NCBI GenBank assembly: GCA_948144175.1
Contig: CANXME010002097.1
Location: 372,001-436,000 of the forward strand
From: Closterium sp. NIES-65
Taxonomy: Eukaryota > Streptophyta > Zygnematophyceae > Desmidiales > Closteriaceae
DNA length: 64,000 nt
Direction of reading: 5' to 3'
Shown here in pieces: positions 41,444-52,189 of this stretch. The notes under the pieces are model-generated. The model made no database searches. It was not told the DNA's origin and saw only the letters and a list, made by a program, of their open reading frames with translations. A program made the translations under genes and the position numbers. Within the stretch, counting starts at the first letter, position 1, and each line of letters starts with the position of its first letter.

Positions 41444-42511
41444 CTACTGCAGCTCACGAGCAAGGAAGTAGCAGAGAGCAATGTGCTTCGTTTTGTGCTC
41501 CAGTCTGTGCTCCCGACACAAGGCCAGCATGGCCTTGTTGTCTACGTACAGAACAGGAGGAGAACGAGGCGGCTCTCCTAGGTTAGTCAGCAGGCAGGTA
41601 AGCCAGCGTAGCTCCTGTGCAGCCATGGCCCCCGCGTAGATCTCAGCCTCACAGCTGGAGCCAAGAACAGAAGACGAGCGAGTAGACCGCCAAGAAACAG
41701 AGCCGGAGCCAAGGCTAAAGGTGTAACCCTGTGACGACCGCTGCGTAGCCTGGTCGTCAGCCCAAGAAGCGTCTGCGTGACATGTGAGGACCACTCGACG
41801 TCGCCCTCCAAGCACTAGCCCCATGCCCGACGTACTGCACAAGTAGCGCAACACCCTCTTCGCTACAGCCATGTGCTCTGGTCTGTGTCTCCCATGAGCA
41901 ACATAGCGTGCCAAGATGCTAAGAGGGTATGCAAGGTCAGGTCGTGTGCTGGTCATCAGGTACATGAGGCAGCCAACAAGCTCTGGGTATGGGCCACTCG
42001 GCTCTACGGACTCATCCGAAGGCAGAGCTGAGAGCGAGTGGCGAGTAGACAGGGGAGTGGCCTGAGGCGAGGAGTACGTGAAGTCGAAGCGCTGAAGGAC
42101 CTGCTGCACCATGTGTGACTGAGTCAGGGTAATGGTGCGCTGTGCTCTGTCTCGGGTGATCTGCAAGCCAAGGTAGCTGCGCAGTTCACCCAGGTCTGTG
42201 CACGTGTGTCTCTTCTGCAGCTCAGACTTCACGTGGGCGAGTCTAGCAGGGTCAGCAGTGGCAAAGACCAAATCGTCGACGTACACGAGGATGTAGAACG
42301 GTGGCAAAGAGGTGTCGGTGCGCAGAAACAGCGACGGGTCCGCTGTAGAAGGAGCAAACCCAAGAGCCGCAAGTGTAGTCCTCAGTGTGTCGTGCCACTC
42401 ACAGGGCGCCTGGCGGAGACCGTAGACTGGCCGGCGAAGGCTCCACTGGGTACTAGGAGGAAACGACCCAGTGAAGCCAGGTGGGCGGCGCAGCCAGATC
42501 TCCTCGTGCAC
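41444..42511 (-). CDS. RT (second half) and RNase H of element G
   Basis: The 355-codon frame starts MHEEIWLRRPPGFTGSFPP in the middle of RT. It has VYGLRQAPCEWHD, the intact catalytic box YVDD (77-80), and QITRDRAQRTITLTQSHMVQQ. After the connection come RNase H motifs CHADASWADD, SSCEAEIYAGAMA and YVDNKAML. It ends ARELQ at a TAG where other copies have Gln (ELQQRGQ), truncating the last 45 or so residues. Upstream RT lies in another frame. Confidence 0.88.
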   Translation of the reverse strand: MHEEIWLRRPPGFTGSFPPSTQWSLRRPVYGLRQAPCEWHDTLRTTLAALGFAPSTADPSLFLRTDTSLPPFYILVYVDDLVFATADPARLAHVKSELQKRHTCTDLGELRSYLGLQITRDRAQRTITLTQSHMVQQVLQRFDFTYSSPQATPLSTRHSLSALPSDESVEPSGPYPELVGCLMYLMTSTRPDLAYPLSILARYVAHGRHRPEHMAVAKRVLRYLCSTSGMGLVLGGRRRVVLTCHADASWADDQATQRSSQGYTFSLGSGSVSWRSTRSSSVLGSSCEAEIYAGAMAAQELRWLTCLLTNLGEPPRSPPVLYVDNKAMLALCREHRLEHKTKHIALCYFLARELQ

Positions 42512-42556
42512 GCTGCCTTGCAGGAAAGTTGTGTTGAAGTCAAGAGAATGAAGCTC

Positions 42557-43978
42557 CTAGTCGCGCTGGGCTCCTATGTGCAGCAGCACCCAAAGAGTGG
42601 ATATCTTTGGGGTGGGAGAGAAGGTCTGAAAGTAGTCAACTTCCTGCCGCTGACTGAAGCCTCGAGCCACGTAACGCGACTTGAAGACAGGCGGAGAACC
42701 CGGCGGCCGCTTCACCCTGAAAATCCACATACCACTGACGATGTTCGCCCCAGGTGGGGGAACCTCGTCGGCGTAGGTGCCTTTGGACTTCCAGGAAGTC
42801 ATCTCTGCGTCCATGGGTGACTGCCACTGTGAGGAGTAGGGACCCTCGATCGCCTCAGCGTACGATCGAGGAGTCGGGATGTCTGGTGCATCCGGATCTC
42901 CCTCAGGGGCAATCAGCATGGACACGAGATGAGGCAAAGCAGCAAAACACTGGAACTCTTCCTGCCTGTCCTCAAGGACGTCCGTGCTAAGAGCACATTC
43001 ACCCCCGACAGACGAAGGACAGACATACTCAGACTCAACAACAAGACTAGCAGCGTAGTCTAGACGACAGCGAGCAGCAAAGTCAACAAGCTCAGCAACT
43101 AGGGCCGACGCAGCAGTGGACTCAAAGGAAGGGTCAGTGACAGCAGTAGCCAGGAGACGCGTGACAGTAGGACTGGCAGCACGAAGAGAGTCGGACTCCG
43201 GGTCAGCAAAATTAGGAAGAGAGGACTCTGGAGAAGACGACAACGGGACACGCAAAGGAGTAGTGGAAGGATGGAGTGCCATCTGGTGTGTGCCTCGGAC
43301 CGCAGAAGGACGCGGACGCGGAGCACGACGACTAGTGCGAGCAGCACAAACAGGAGACGCAGGACGTGACACAGGCTCACGACGCTCAGCAAGACATCTA
43401 GTAGGACCAGTGTAGGGAGAAGGAGCAGGTAGGGGGGAGGCGGGCTGTAACTATGACTGCGATTGGACAGGTTGTGGACACTCTAAGGGAGGAGGAGGAC
43501 CAGTAGAGGGCGGGAGACCAAGAACCTGCTCAAGGAGCGGAACGAAGTACGACCGCGGCCTTGCAACGCCTCTAGAACCAGCAGGGACAGTACCAGTACT
43601 CCCAATGGCAGCACCAGCGCCAGCAGCACCTCCAGCTCCAATTGCGCCAACTCCAGCACCCTCAGACGCACCATCGCCAGCAGAACCACAAGCGCCAACA
43701 CCCCCAGCAGCTCCAGTTCCAGCTGCTCCAGCTCTAGCAGCACCAAATCCAGCAAGACCGGCAGCTCCGGTACCCCCAATAGCTCCAGCAGTACCTCCAG
43801 CAGGACCAACTCCAGTAGCCCAAGCAGCAGCCCCAGTCCCAACAGCTCCAGCACCGCCAGTACGAGTACCTCCGGGACCAGCAGCAACAGTAGTACCACC
43901 AGCTCCAGCAGCACGACTCCAACGCCGCGTAAACCACTCGCGCAGCTCTTGTGGAGAGAGTGGCTCCCGCCTCGACAA
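42557..43978 (-). pseudogene. Hinge and RT start of element G
   Basis: Frame 43978-43451 begins MSRREPLSPQELREWFTRRW, then an Ala/Gly-rich tract and RPRSYFVPLLEQVLGLPPS. A TAG in a Gln codon (SQS*LQPA, about 43452) leads to 43372-42557, which ends the hinge (DIPTPRSYAEAIEGPYSSQW) and begins RT (FRVKRPPGSPPVFKSRYVARGF, YFQTFSPTPK). A TAG replacing Tyr (RD*ELHS) then cuts RT. Confidence 0.82.
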
Positions 43979-44020
43979 AGCACCGCGAGAGGCAATACGA
44001 GCAGACCCAGCACCCCCAGG

Positions 44021-45928
44021 CTACGCACCCCCAGGCTCAGCACCCCCAGGCTCAGCACCCCTAGACTCACCACCCCTAGGCTCTGCAACCCCGGACTCAG
44101 CACCCCCAGGCTCAGCACCCCCAGGCTCCGCAACCCTGGACTCAGCACCCCCAGGCTCCCCACCCTTAGGCTCAGCACCTCCAGACCCGGCACCCGCAGG
44201 CTCAGCACCTCTAGCTGCACCAGAGTCAACAGCTACCTCGACATGCTCGACTGCGTCTACCTCGGACACACCTGACGGGGCAGGACCCTGAGGGGGGAGG
44301 GGGTCTACCGGGGGAGGACCTGGCGCAAGGAAGAGCGGCGGCGGGGAGAGGGGCGCAGTGCGGTAGGGGACGAGATGGTAGTAAGGCACCGACTCGTCAA
44401 AGGTGACGTCCTGGGAGGACAGAACACGGCGCGAGGTGGGGTGGTAAAACTGCCACCCAAGCGCGTCAAGGGGGAAGCCAAGGAAGACGCGGGGAATAGC
44501 ATGGGGGGACAGCTTGTCCGCAGACAAGTGGCGGACAAACGCCCGAGATCCCCAGACCCTGAACGCAGACGCATCGCCAACCTTCCGCATCCCCCGCAAG
44601 GTGGGGGAGGTCTCGGGCAAGGAGACCCGGGGCTGAAGGTGAAGCTGATGCTCTGCGTACTGAACCGCAAACGGCCAAAGAAAATGGGGGCGAGCCGCAT
44701 GCATCATGGATGTACGAGCGACGTCCATGACCATGCCAATGCGGCGCTCAGCAATCCCATTTTGCTGTGGAGAGGCCGGAAGCGTGAAGGTCTGGCGGAT
44801 GCCCAGTGCACGACAGAAGGCTCCCATACGGGCAGAGGAAAACTCCCCGCCTCTGTCAGAGTGCAGACGCAGAACAGGAAAGTCCGAGCCCAAACTCTCT
44901 CTGAGTTGGAGACGAGCTGCGCGGATCCAGTCGATCAACACCTCAGTGACGTCACCCTTGCTGCGCAAGGGGAACACCGTGGTGTAACGCGAGTAGTCGT
45001 CAACCACCAGCAGGAAGTAACGCTCGTGACCCTGGCCACGGACGTGGGCGGGGCCCCACACGTCCATGTGAAGAGGCGGCAGCGGAGCCTCTGTCGGAGG
45101 AAACTTGGAGGAGTGAGGGGCGGCGCGCTGTCGCCCCTCGACGCAGGGGACGCAGGTAGGGGCATGCCCCGGAGGTAGGGGAGGTAGGGACTGGGGGATA
45201 CCAGAGACAAGGACACGTGAGGCCATGCCTCGGAGACGAGGCAGGGAGGGGTGACCGAGGCGGTGGTGCCAAATGAGAGTCTGGTGGGACACGAGACGAC
45301 ACGAGCAGGGGGGAGACCCAGGACCAGACCTGGACGCTACAGCAAACACGTGACTCGACGTAACTACCTGACCAGACTCAGCAACCGGAGGAGACTCACT
45401 AGTCAGTGTGAACAAGCTCGACCCTAGTCGACGGGTAAACGTGGCCAAGTGTCGGCCCGTCCGAGCACACGTGCAGTGGGTCACCCGCTGACTCGCAGGA
45501 GTGAACTGGTCAACCCCCCCATCCTGTAGATCAGCACCACTCACCAAGTTCGTAGAGAACGAGGGGAGGTAGAGACCTGACAGGTTGCTAGATGGGGCTG
45601 CCGGACACGGTAAGACAGTGGAGAAGCGAGCAAGGACACGACCCCAAGAGGGGTCCGCCAGGGAGACCGCAAACGACCGATTAAGTGGCGTAAGCGTGGT
45701 GCGGTCTTGAAAGAAGGAGCGGAAAGCACCCGAGTCAAGAGTGAAGGTGTGTAAGGCCTGAGCCGACGTGGTACCTGAGAGAGCAGACTCACCAGCACCT
45801 GGGGCAGGAGACGCACTAGCACCTAGAGCAGCACCCTCACCAGTACCTAGAGCAGCAGCCTCAATGCCCGGGTCAGGCGGAACACACAGGTAACAGTCAC
45901 CCTCAACACTATCAGACACAACATACAT
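44021..45928 (-). CDS. Protease-integrase-hinge part of Pol, element G
   Basis: The 635-codon frame is entered from Gag (start MYVVSDSVEGDCYLC is internal). The protease motif LDSGAF has Asp at 65. The integrase finger has H221/H226 and C259/C262. The catalytic triad is D289, D358 and E394 with the 35-residue spacing intact. SRAFVRHLSADKLSPHA and SSQDVTFDESVPYY follow, then SEVDAVEHVEVAVDSG and the GGAEP minisatellite. It ends at a TAG replacing a Glu codon inside the minisatellite. Integrase looks complete, which is unusual here. Confidence 0.88.
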   Translation of the reverse strand: MYVVSDSVEGDCYLCVPPDPGIEAAALGTGEGAALGASASPAPGAGESALSGTTSAQALHTFTLDSGAFRSFFQDRTTLTPLNRSFAVSLADPSWGRVLARFSTVLPCPAAPSSNLSGLYLPSFSTNLVSGADLQDGGVDQFTPASQRVTHCTCARTGRHLATFTRRLGSSLFTLTSESPPVAESGQVVTSSHVFAVASRSGPGSPPCSCRLVSHQTLIWHHRLGHPSLPRLRGMASRVLVSGIPQSLPPLPPGHAPTCVPCVEGRQRAAPHSSKFPPTEAPLPPLHMDVWGPAHVRGQGHERYFLLVVDDYSRYTTVFPLRSKGDVTEVLIDWIRAARLQLRESLGSDFPVLRLHSDRGGEFSSARMGAFCRALGIRQTFTLPASPQQNGIAERRIGMVMDVARTSMMHAARPHFLWPFAVQYAEHQLHLQPRVSLPETSPTLRGMRKVGDASAFRVWGSRAFVRHLSADKLSPHAIPRVFLGFPLDALGWQFYHPTSRRVLSSQDVTFDESVPYYHLVPYRTAPLSPPPLFLAPGPPPVDPLPPQGPAPSGVSEVDAVEHVEVAVDSGAARGAEPAGAGSGGAEPKGGEPGGAESRVAEPGGAEPGGAESGVAEPRGGESRGAEPGGAEPGGA

Positions 45929-45991
45929 GGCAGCAAGAAGAGCATCATAATCAAGATCAAAAATAGCAACCCCTGCCCTAGACAGCTCTCC

Positions 45992-46201
45992 CTAGCAAGG
46001 GATCTCTGAGGCCTCAAGGAACTGGTGACGCCACGCGTCCGTCAGGCGGCCGAAGCAGCGCTGGGTGGAGTGCGGGCCCCCGCACTGCTCACCAGCGCGG
46101 TCGCCGATATGGAGGACGTAGGTGCAGGGACCAGTACCCCCACCGCGCTGATACCATGTGAAGAATGTGGAGTGAATGAACAAGCACAAGGTTGGGTACA
46201 A
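45992..46201 (-). pseudogene. LTR-Gag fusion frame with zinc knuckle, element G
   Basis: The 69-codon frame starts inside the 5' LTR (MYPTLCLFIHSTFFTWYQ), passes the PBS and continues in frame into Gag: RGGGTGPCTYVLHIGDRAGE and a C-X13-C-X3-H-X4-C knuckle (GGPHSTQRC). It ends at a TAG replacing Trp after EIPC. The in-frame fusion may be chance. Translation from an LTR start is not shown. Confidence 0.7.
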
Positions 46202-46280
46202 GTAGGAAACCCGTGGAAACTGTACCCCATAGTGTCTACCCCACTATAGCCTAGACAAGATATATGATAGAAGTTTGACA
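46157..46280 (-). repeat. 5' LTR of element G (124 bp)
   Basis: Plus-strand reading is tgtgaagaatgtgg to aagtttgaca, preceded by the PBS remnant ctgatacca and followed by duplication gcttg. Confidence 0.92.
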
Positions 46281-46285
46281 GCTTG

Positions 46286-47214
46286 TAGTCACGCTGAGGG
46301 GCAACGTGTAGTAGCACCCAAAGAGTGGTCATCTTCGGGGTGGGGGAGAAGGTCTAGAAGAAGTCTACTCCCTCTCGCTTATTGAAGCCTTGAGGAACGT
46401 AACGAGGCTTGAAGACAGGCGGAGAACCTGGCGGCCGCTTCACCCTGAAAATCCACATGCCACTGACGATGTTTGCCGCAGGAGGGGGAACCTCGTCGAC
46501 GTAAGTGCTTGTGGACTTCAAGGATGCCATCTCTGCGTCCATGGCTGACTGCCACTGAGAGGAGTACTCACCCGCGATCGCCTCAGCGTAAGAGCGCGGG
46601 GTCGGGATGTCTGGAGCATCCGGGTCTCCCTCAGGGGCAAGTAGCATGGACACGAGATGAGGTGCAGCGGCTGCAAGACACTTAAGGTCCTCCTGTCTGT
46701 CCTCAAGGACGTCCGTGCCTAGAGCACACTCACCCCCAATGGACGGAGGACAGACAGACTCAAACTCAGCAACAAGACTCGCAGCGTAGTCTAGACGACA
46801 GCGAGCAGCAAAGTCGACAAGCTCAGGAATAAGGGCAGATGCAGCAGCAGACTCAAAGGAAGGGTCAGTGACAGCAGTGGCCTGGAGACGCGTGACAGTA
46901 GGACTGGCAGCACGAACCCGGTCAGACTCCGGGTCAGCAAGGACAGGAAGAGAGGACGTAGGAGGAGACGGCAGAGGGACATGCATTGGAGCAGTGGAAG
47001 GACGCAGAGTCATATAGTGTGTGCCAGGGACAGGTGGAGGACGCTCACGCGGAGCACGGCGACTAGAGCGAGCAGCACGAACAGGCGACACTGGACGAGA
47101 CTCAGGCAACACAGGATGAGACTGAGGCTCACGACGCTCTGTAAGACCGCCCATCGAACCAGTGTAGGGAGAAGGACCAGGAAGTGGCGAGGCAGGCGGT
47201 AGCTGTGACTGCAA
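46286..47214 (-). pseudogene. RT first part and Pro-rich hinge of F
   Basis: Frame 47214-46354 reads QSQLPPASPLPGPSPYTG, a Pro/Ser/Arg-rich hinge, DIPTPRSYAEAIAGEYSSQW, and the RT start FRVKRPPGSPPVFKPRYVPQGF. It ends VDFF with TAG at a Gln position. RT then runs to 46286 (KMTTLWVLLHVAPQRDYK) and continues across G at 40978. Confidence 0.85.
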
Positions 47215-47930
47215 CTGGACAGGCGGAGGACACTCTAAGGAGGGAGCAGGACAAGGAGGAGGCGGCTGACCAAGAACCTGCTGGAGGAGTGGAACGAAGT
47301 ACGGTCGCGGCCGTGCAGTGCCCCTAGAACCAGTAGAGACAGCACCAAAACCTCCAGCAGCAACTCCAACTCCTGCAGCACCACCAGCAGCTCCAGTACC
47401 TCCAGTAGCACCAGCAGCTCTAGTACCTCCAGCAGCACCAGCAGCACCTCCAGCAGCACCCCCAGTCCTAGCAGCTCCAGTACCGCCAGTACGAGCACCT
47501 CCAGGACCGGTGGCTCCAGCACCTCCAGTGCTGACCCCAGGGTCAGCAGCAACACCACCTCCAGTAGGCAGAGCGCCCTTAGCTCCAGCTCCTGTAGCAC
47601 CACGGAGGCAGCGACAGTACCAAGAGTACCACTAACGCAGCTGCTGGGAAGAGAGAGCGCCCCCAGGCGCAGTACCCCCAGGCTCAGGACCTCCAGACTC
47701 AGCACCCCCAGGGACAGCACCCCTAGGCTCAGCACCCGCAATCTCTGCACCCCCAGGCTCAGCACCCGCAGTCTCTGCACCCCCAGGGTCAGCACCCGCA
47801 GTTTCCGCACCCCCAGGCTCAGCACCCCAGGTCTCCACACCCACAGGCTCAGCACCCCCAGTCCCAGTACCCCCAGACCCAGCACCACCAGGCTCAGCAC
47901 GCTCAGGCTCAGCACGCTCAGTACCTCGCG
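47215..47930 (-). pseudogene. Ala/Gly hinge and minisatellite of F
   Basis: 47650-47930 is the Ser/Gly/Glu/Pro minisatellite (units like GGAETAGAEP in frame 48567-47632, ending ALSSQQLR before a TAG). It is followed by an Ala/Gly-rich tract and RPRPYFVPLLQQVLG near 47270-47310. Low-complexity frames on both strands overlap here, and only the hinge frame matches other copies. Confidence 0.75.
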
Positions 47931-48529
47931 GAGGACCAGAGTCGACAGCTACCTCGACAGGCTCGACCGGGTCTACCTGGGAAACACCTGAGGGAGCAGG
48001 ACCCTGGGGAGGCAGGGGATCTACCAAAGCGGCACCTGGCGTGAGGAAGAGCGGCGGGGGGGGGGAGCGGGGTAGTGCGGTAGGGGAAGAGATGGTAGAA
48101 GGGGACCGACTTGTCAAACGTGACGTCTTGAGAGGGGAAGACCCTGCGCGAGGTGGGGTGGTAAAACTGCCGGCCAGGCGCGTCAGGGACAAAGCCAAGG
48201 AAGACACAGGGAGCAGCGCGGGCGGAGAGCTTGTCCGCGGACGTATCGCGGACAAAGGCACAAGATCCCCAGACCCGGAACACAGACGCATCGCCAACCT
48301 CTCCTGTCCAACGCAGCGTCGGCGAGGTCTCCGGAACGGAGACACGGGGCCAAAGGTTGAGCTGATGCGCGGCGTAGCGGACCGCAAACGACCACAGAAA
48401 ATGGGGGGCAGCCGCATGGACCAAGGAGGTACGAGCGACCTCCATGACCAAGCCAATGCGGCGCTCAACAACCCCATTCTGTTGAGGAGAGGCCGGGAGC
48501 GTGAACGTCTAGCAAATGCCCTCCCCCTG
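47918..48529 (-). pseudogene. Integrase C-terminal part of F
   Basis: Frame 48451-47918 starts MVMEVARTSLVHAAAPHFLW and includes GSCAFVRDTSADKLSARA and SQDVTFDKSVPFYHLF. A frame slip leads into the hinge. The catalytic Glu motif lies just upstream (about 48465-48500) in a segment with a TAG, where it can be read as QQNGVVER. Confidence 0.82.
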
Positions 48530-49972
48530 TCAGAAGGTCTCCAAGAGACCGGAGGAGAACTCACCACCTCTGTCAGAGTGAAGTCGCAAGACGGGAAGGT
48601 CCGTGCGAAAGCGGCTCTCCACCTGGAGACGGGTAGCGCGGATCCAAGGGATCAAAACAGCAGGGACCTCTCCCTTGGTGCGCAAGGGGAAGACCGTGTT
48701 GTAACGCGTATAGTCGTCAACTACCAGCAGGAAGTAGCGCTCTCCTCCCTGTCCATGGACGCGGGCTAGGCCCCATACGTCCATGTGCAGGGTCTGCAGA
48801 GGGGCCTCCGTCGGGGGAAACTCAGAGGAGTGAGGGGTGGCACGCTGTCGCCCGTCGACACAGGGAAGGCAGGGAGGGGCAGGGGACGGTGGCAGGGGAG
48901 GCAGTGACCTGGGGAGACCAGAGATAAGGTAACAGGAGTGCATGCCACGAAGGTGCTGCATCGAAAGGTGCCCAAGGCGGTGGTGCCTGAGGACCGTCCG
49001 GTGCGTCGGGGTGCGACACGAGCAGGGGGCGGACAACTGACCTGACGCAGACGCAGACGCCGCTACCTGAGGGGACTCAGTGGTCAGTGTGTACAAGTCC
49101 AACCCCGGCTGCCGAGTGAAGGTAGCCAGGTGTCGACCCGTGTGGGCACACGTGCAGTGTGTCACACGCTCGTAGGCAGGGGTGAACTGGTGAACACCCG
49201 TATCCTGGAGCGCGGAACCCGCCACCAAGTTCGTTGAGAACGAGGGGAGGTAAAGGCCCGATAGGGTGCCGGACGGGACAGCAGGACAAGGGAGGACAGT
49301 GGTGGAGGTCGCAAGGACCGGACCCCCGGAGGGGTCAGCCAGGGAGACAGCAACCGGCCTAGGGAGCTGCTCTAGGGTAGTGCGGTCGCGAAAGAAACAG
49401 CGAGAAGCACCAGAGTCTAGTATGAAGGTGTGCAGTGCCTCAGTAGACGCAGTACCTAAAAGCGCAGACTCACAATTACCTGAAGCAGCAGACACACCTG
49501 CACCTAGAGCAGCAGCCTCACTAGGACCTGGGGCAGCAGACACACTGGCACCTAGAGCGGCAGCCTCACTGGTCGCAATGCCTGGGTCTAGTGGCACACA
49601 CAAGTAACAATCACCCTCAACACGAATAGTCAATGCATACATGGCTCCAAGGATAACATCAAAGTCAAGTGCAAAGACATCAATGTTCTTTTTAAGCCCA
49701 GCGGGGCAGCTCAAAGGCCTCAGGGAACTGTGCGCGTCAGGCGTCGTCGAGACGGAAGAAGCAGCGCTGTGGCGTGTGGAACCTCCCACACGTCTCTCCA
49801 GCGAGGTCACCTGTGCGGATGACATACGTGCAGGTACCCCCGCCCCCAGACCCCCCATGCTGAGAGTACCACTCACGAAGCTGCTGGGACGACGAGGTCT
49901 CTCCAAGACGCTGCTGCTGGCGCTGGACACCACCCGAGCCTCCACGCTGCGCCGGTCCACCCCGACCACCAC
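48530..49972 (-). pseudogene. Zinc-knuckle tail, protease and integrase core of F
   Basis: The 480-codon frame carries, after out-of-frame Gag residues, GDCYLCVPLDPGIATSEAAALG, the protease motif ILDSGASRCFF and LADPSGGPVLATSTTV. The integrase follows with HHRLGH and CLPCVDG (HHCC), HMDVWGL with the first Asp, VVDDYTRYNTVFPL and HSDRGGEF with the second Asp. It ends LLETF before the catalytic Glu. The N-terminal part of this frame is not the Gag frame, so a frameshift lies near 49690. Confidence 0.85.
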
Positions 49973-50764
49973 CCGAGCCCACTGCCTCCTCCACCACCAC
50001 CTCCACCCCGGCCTCCTCCACCACCACTGCCGCCACCACCCCCGCCGCTGCCACCCACCCCCCCAGCCCCGCTACCACCCCCACCGCTGCCACCACCCCC
50101 ACCGCCCCCACCGCCGCCACCTCCACCTCCACCTCCACCCCCCCCGCTAGCACCACCACCACCCTTGCCCCCCTTGCCCTTGCCGCCCTTGTGCCTCCAG
50201 CTAGGAGCAGACGCAGCCCCGACTTCCTCAGCACCAAGGAAGTCGACAGCGGCAGCAGAGGCAACCGAGGGGAGAAGGGGGGGAGGGGAACACCCGTTAA
50301 AGAAGGGCGTGCGGGGGTCGCCACGAGAGGCACCTACAGCAACTATGCTAGACTCAGCTGCAAGCAGATGCTTCTCGAGGAGGTCAATGGTGATCTCGGT
50401 GGGGCAGAGGGCGAGAAAGTGGTCCCTGACTGCGCGAAGAGAGTCAGGGAGACGAGAGACTAGGTGGTAGAGAACGAGGTACATCGGGGGGGGTGGTTCT
50501 TAGCGAGGAACTCAGCAGGAAGGGTGGTTTGGTAGCGAGTGTCACTAGTGCGGAGGTGGGTAATGAGGTCAGCGACTGTGGGAAAGGCGGCGAGGTCGGG
50601 GAAAAGATAGGGCAGCGAGAGACGGCCTATCGTAGTAGAGGCAGGCGAGGAGTAGTGAGCGACGACTGCATCGTACAGTGCCTTAGCAGTCTTACGCTGG
50701 CCAAAGTGTGTGCACTCATCTATCGACAGGTGGCTGCAAATGGCTAGGCGAACGTGGGCGTCAC
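49737..50764 (-). pseudogene. Gag of F, part downstream of N2
   Basis: Reading on from N2: LAICSHLSIDECTHF and ALYDAVVAHYSSPAS (about 50745-50640), DLITHLRTSDTRYQ, then MYLVLYHLVSRLPDSL (frame from 50484). The basic GGKGKGGKGGGG patch and a Gly tract follow, and in a shifted frame SSQQLREWYSQH and the zinc knuckle CTYVIRTGDLAGETCGRFH (C-X13-C-X3-H-X4-C). A G-run near 50487 is the first frameshift site. Confidence 0.85.
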
Positions 50765-50769
50765 GAGTC

Positions 50770-50899
50770 TGTCATAATGTTATGTTTGTCTAGCCTGCAA
50801 TGGGGTACGCAATAGTGAGTACAGCCCAATTTAGGGTTTGCTATATGTACTCAACTGCTTGCTAGTGAAACTCCTTCCATTCATTCCTCATTCTTCACA
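50770..50899 (+). repeat. 5' LTR of N2 (130 bp)
   Basis: It begins tgtcataatgttatg and ends cattcttcaca. An exact inverse telo-box ttagggttt lies at 50831-50839. It is followed by the PBS. Confidence 0.93.
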
Positions 50900-50994
50900 T
50901 GGTATAGAGCAGGTTCCCTCCTGGGACTGTTCCTTCCTAGGGCCCACCACTTCGCTAAACATTTTTTCTGCCCTGCCATTGGCGCGTTTCTCGC

Positions 50995-51480
50995 TCTGCC
51001 CTGCTGCCCGTCGCGGCCCTTCGTGGCCCCTTCGTGGCCCCTTCGTGGCCCCTTCGCGGCCCCGTCGCCGCCCCTAGCGGCCCCGTCGCCGCCCCTCGAG
51101 GCCCCTCGCAGCCCCTTTGCGGCCCCGTCGCCACCCCTAGCGGCCCCGTCGCCGCCCTTTCGAGGCCCCTTGCGGCCCCCTTTGCGGCCTCGTCGCGGCC
51201 CCCCCGTCGCCGCCCAGCCCCGTCGCCCGCCGCAGCCCTGTCGAGGCCCTACCTCGGCCCTGCCCCGACCCTGCCCCGGCCCCGCCCCGGCCATGCTCCG
51301 TCGCCTGTCGCGGCGCATCGGGGACCCGTGCACCGCCCCCCCCCTCTTTTCCCGTCGCTTGTCGAGGCGACCTGAGGGGGCCGCGTGACCTGGGGGGGGG
51401 GGGGGGGGCCGAGCGTCGCCCCTTCTGCCGCCTGTTTTGGCGCCCTGGGAGGCCGCGCGTCCCCCCCCCCCCCCCGTAAC
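50995..51480 (+). repeat. Leader minisatellites of N2
   Basis: Units around ccccttcgtggc and ccccgtcgccgcccctagcgg are followed by homopolymer G and C runs (51397-51409, 51463-51476). The overlapping frames, Pro/Arg/Ala-rich on the plus strand and Gly/Arg-rich on the minus strand, lack domains. Confidence 0.8.
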
Positions 51481-51734
51481 CTCCCTACCCGTCGCCCGGC
51501 CCTCCCCTGTGTTAGGGTTTGGGGGTGGCGAGTAGGGGGTGGCGGGAGTGTGGTCTCCCCTGCTCCTCCTCCTCCTCTGTCTCCCATTGTTGCAGCTATC
51601 GCTGAGGGGGGTGGGTGTGTGGGAGTCGACGGAGTGGTGCTAGGGGGTGGGGTGTGAGTGAACCTAGGGTGCAGCAGGGGGTGTGTGAAAGGGGGGTGGG
51701 ATAGTTTAGGGAGGTTGAAAAGGGGTGGCCGCCG

Positions 51735-51985
51735 TGAAGCCCGCAACTCCAGTCGCCCGTGAGACCGTTGCGTCAGTCGCCCGTGAGCCCATTGCACCAG
51801 TCGCCCGTGAGCCAGTTGCTCCAGTCGCCCGTGAGTCCGTTGCTCCTGCCGCTCAGAGTTAGCCGCGGAGCCAGTTACTCCAGTAGCCCGTGTGCCAGTT
51901 GCTCCAGTTGTCAGTGTGCCAGTTGCTCCAGTTGCCCGTGTGCCAGTTGCTCCAGTTGCGCCGTGTGCCAGCAGCTTCAGCTGCC
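51735..51985 (+). repeat. Minisatellite in the 3' half of N2
   Basis: About ten copies of a 24-bp unit around ccagtcgcccgtgagccagttgct lie head to tail. It is absent from the autonomous elements, and N1 has only a vestige (cagtagtc, gtcgcct). Function unknown. Confidence 0.7.
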
Positions 51986-52189
51986 GCCCACTACCTCCTC
52001 TCCTCTCATTGTCCCTCCTCCTCCACACTTGCCCTCGGTGATAGCCTCTAGCTTTGCTTACATTTGTGAACTTTAAACTGTTGCTTCTTGTACTTGTGCT
52101 CAGATTGTGTGGTGACATTGTGATCCACCCTGAGCTTGTGTTTTGCTTGCTTGTTGTGCTGATTACACCCCACTTTGGCTATGGGGGTG

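Larger units (their letters stand above)
40979..46280 (-). mobile_element. Ty1/copia element G, internally deleted, perfect target duplication
   Basis: G is 5,302 bp long with 124-bp LTRs and duplication gcttg (40974-40978 and 46281-46285). It lies inside the RT of F, whose frame is continuous once G is removed. Directly after the PBS (tggtatcag on the minus strand, about 46148-46156) the sequence jumps to the zinc knuckle: leader and Gag N-domain are deleted. Protease, integrase, hinge, RT and RNase H follow. The LTRs differ at about 12 sites, notably more than in E or K. Confidence 0.93.

Noticed and set aside
44375-45178. Long plus-strand frames antisense to integrase (also 12205-13191, 22853-23758, 32261-33148 minus)
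   Set aside because: They recur opposite every integrase copy because of codon bias on the coding strand. Motifs are found only on the integrase strand.
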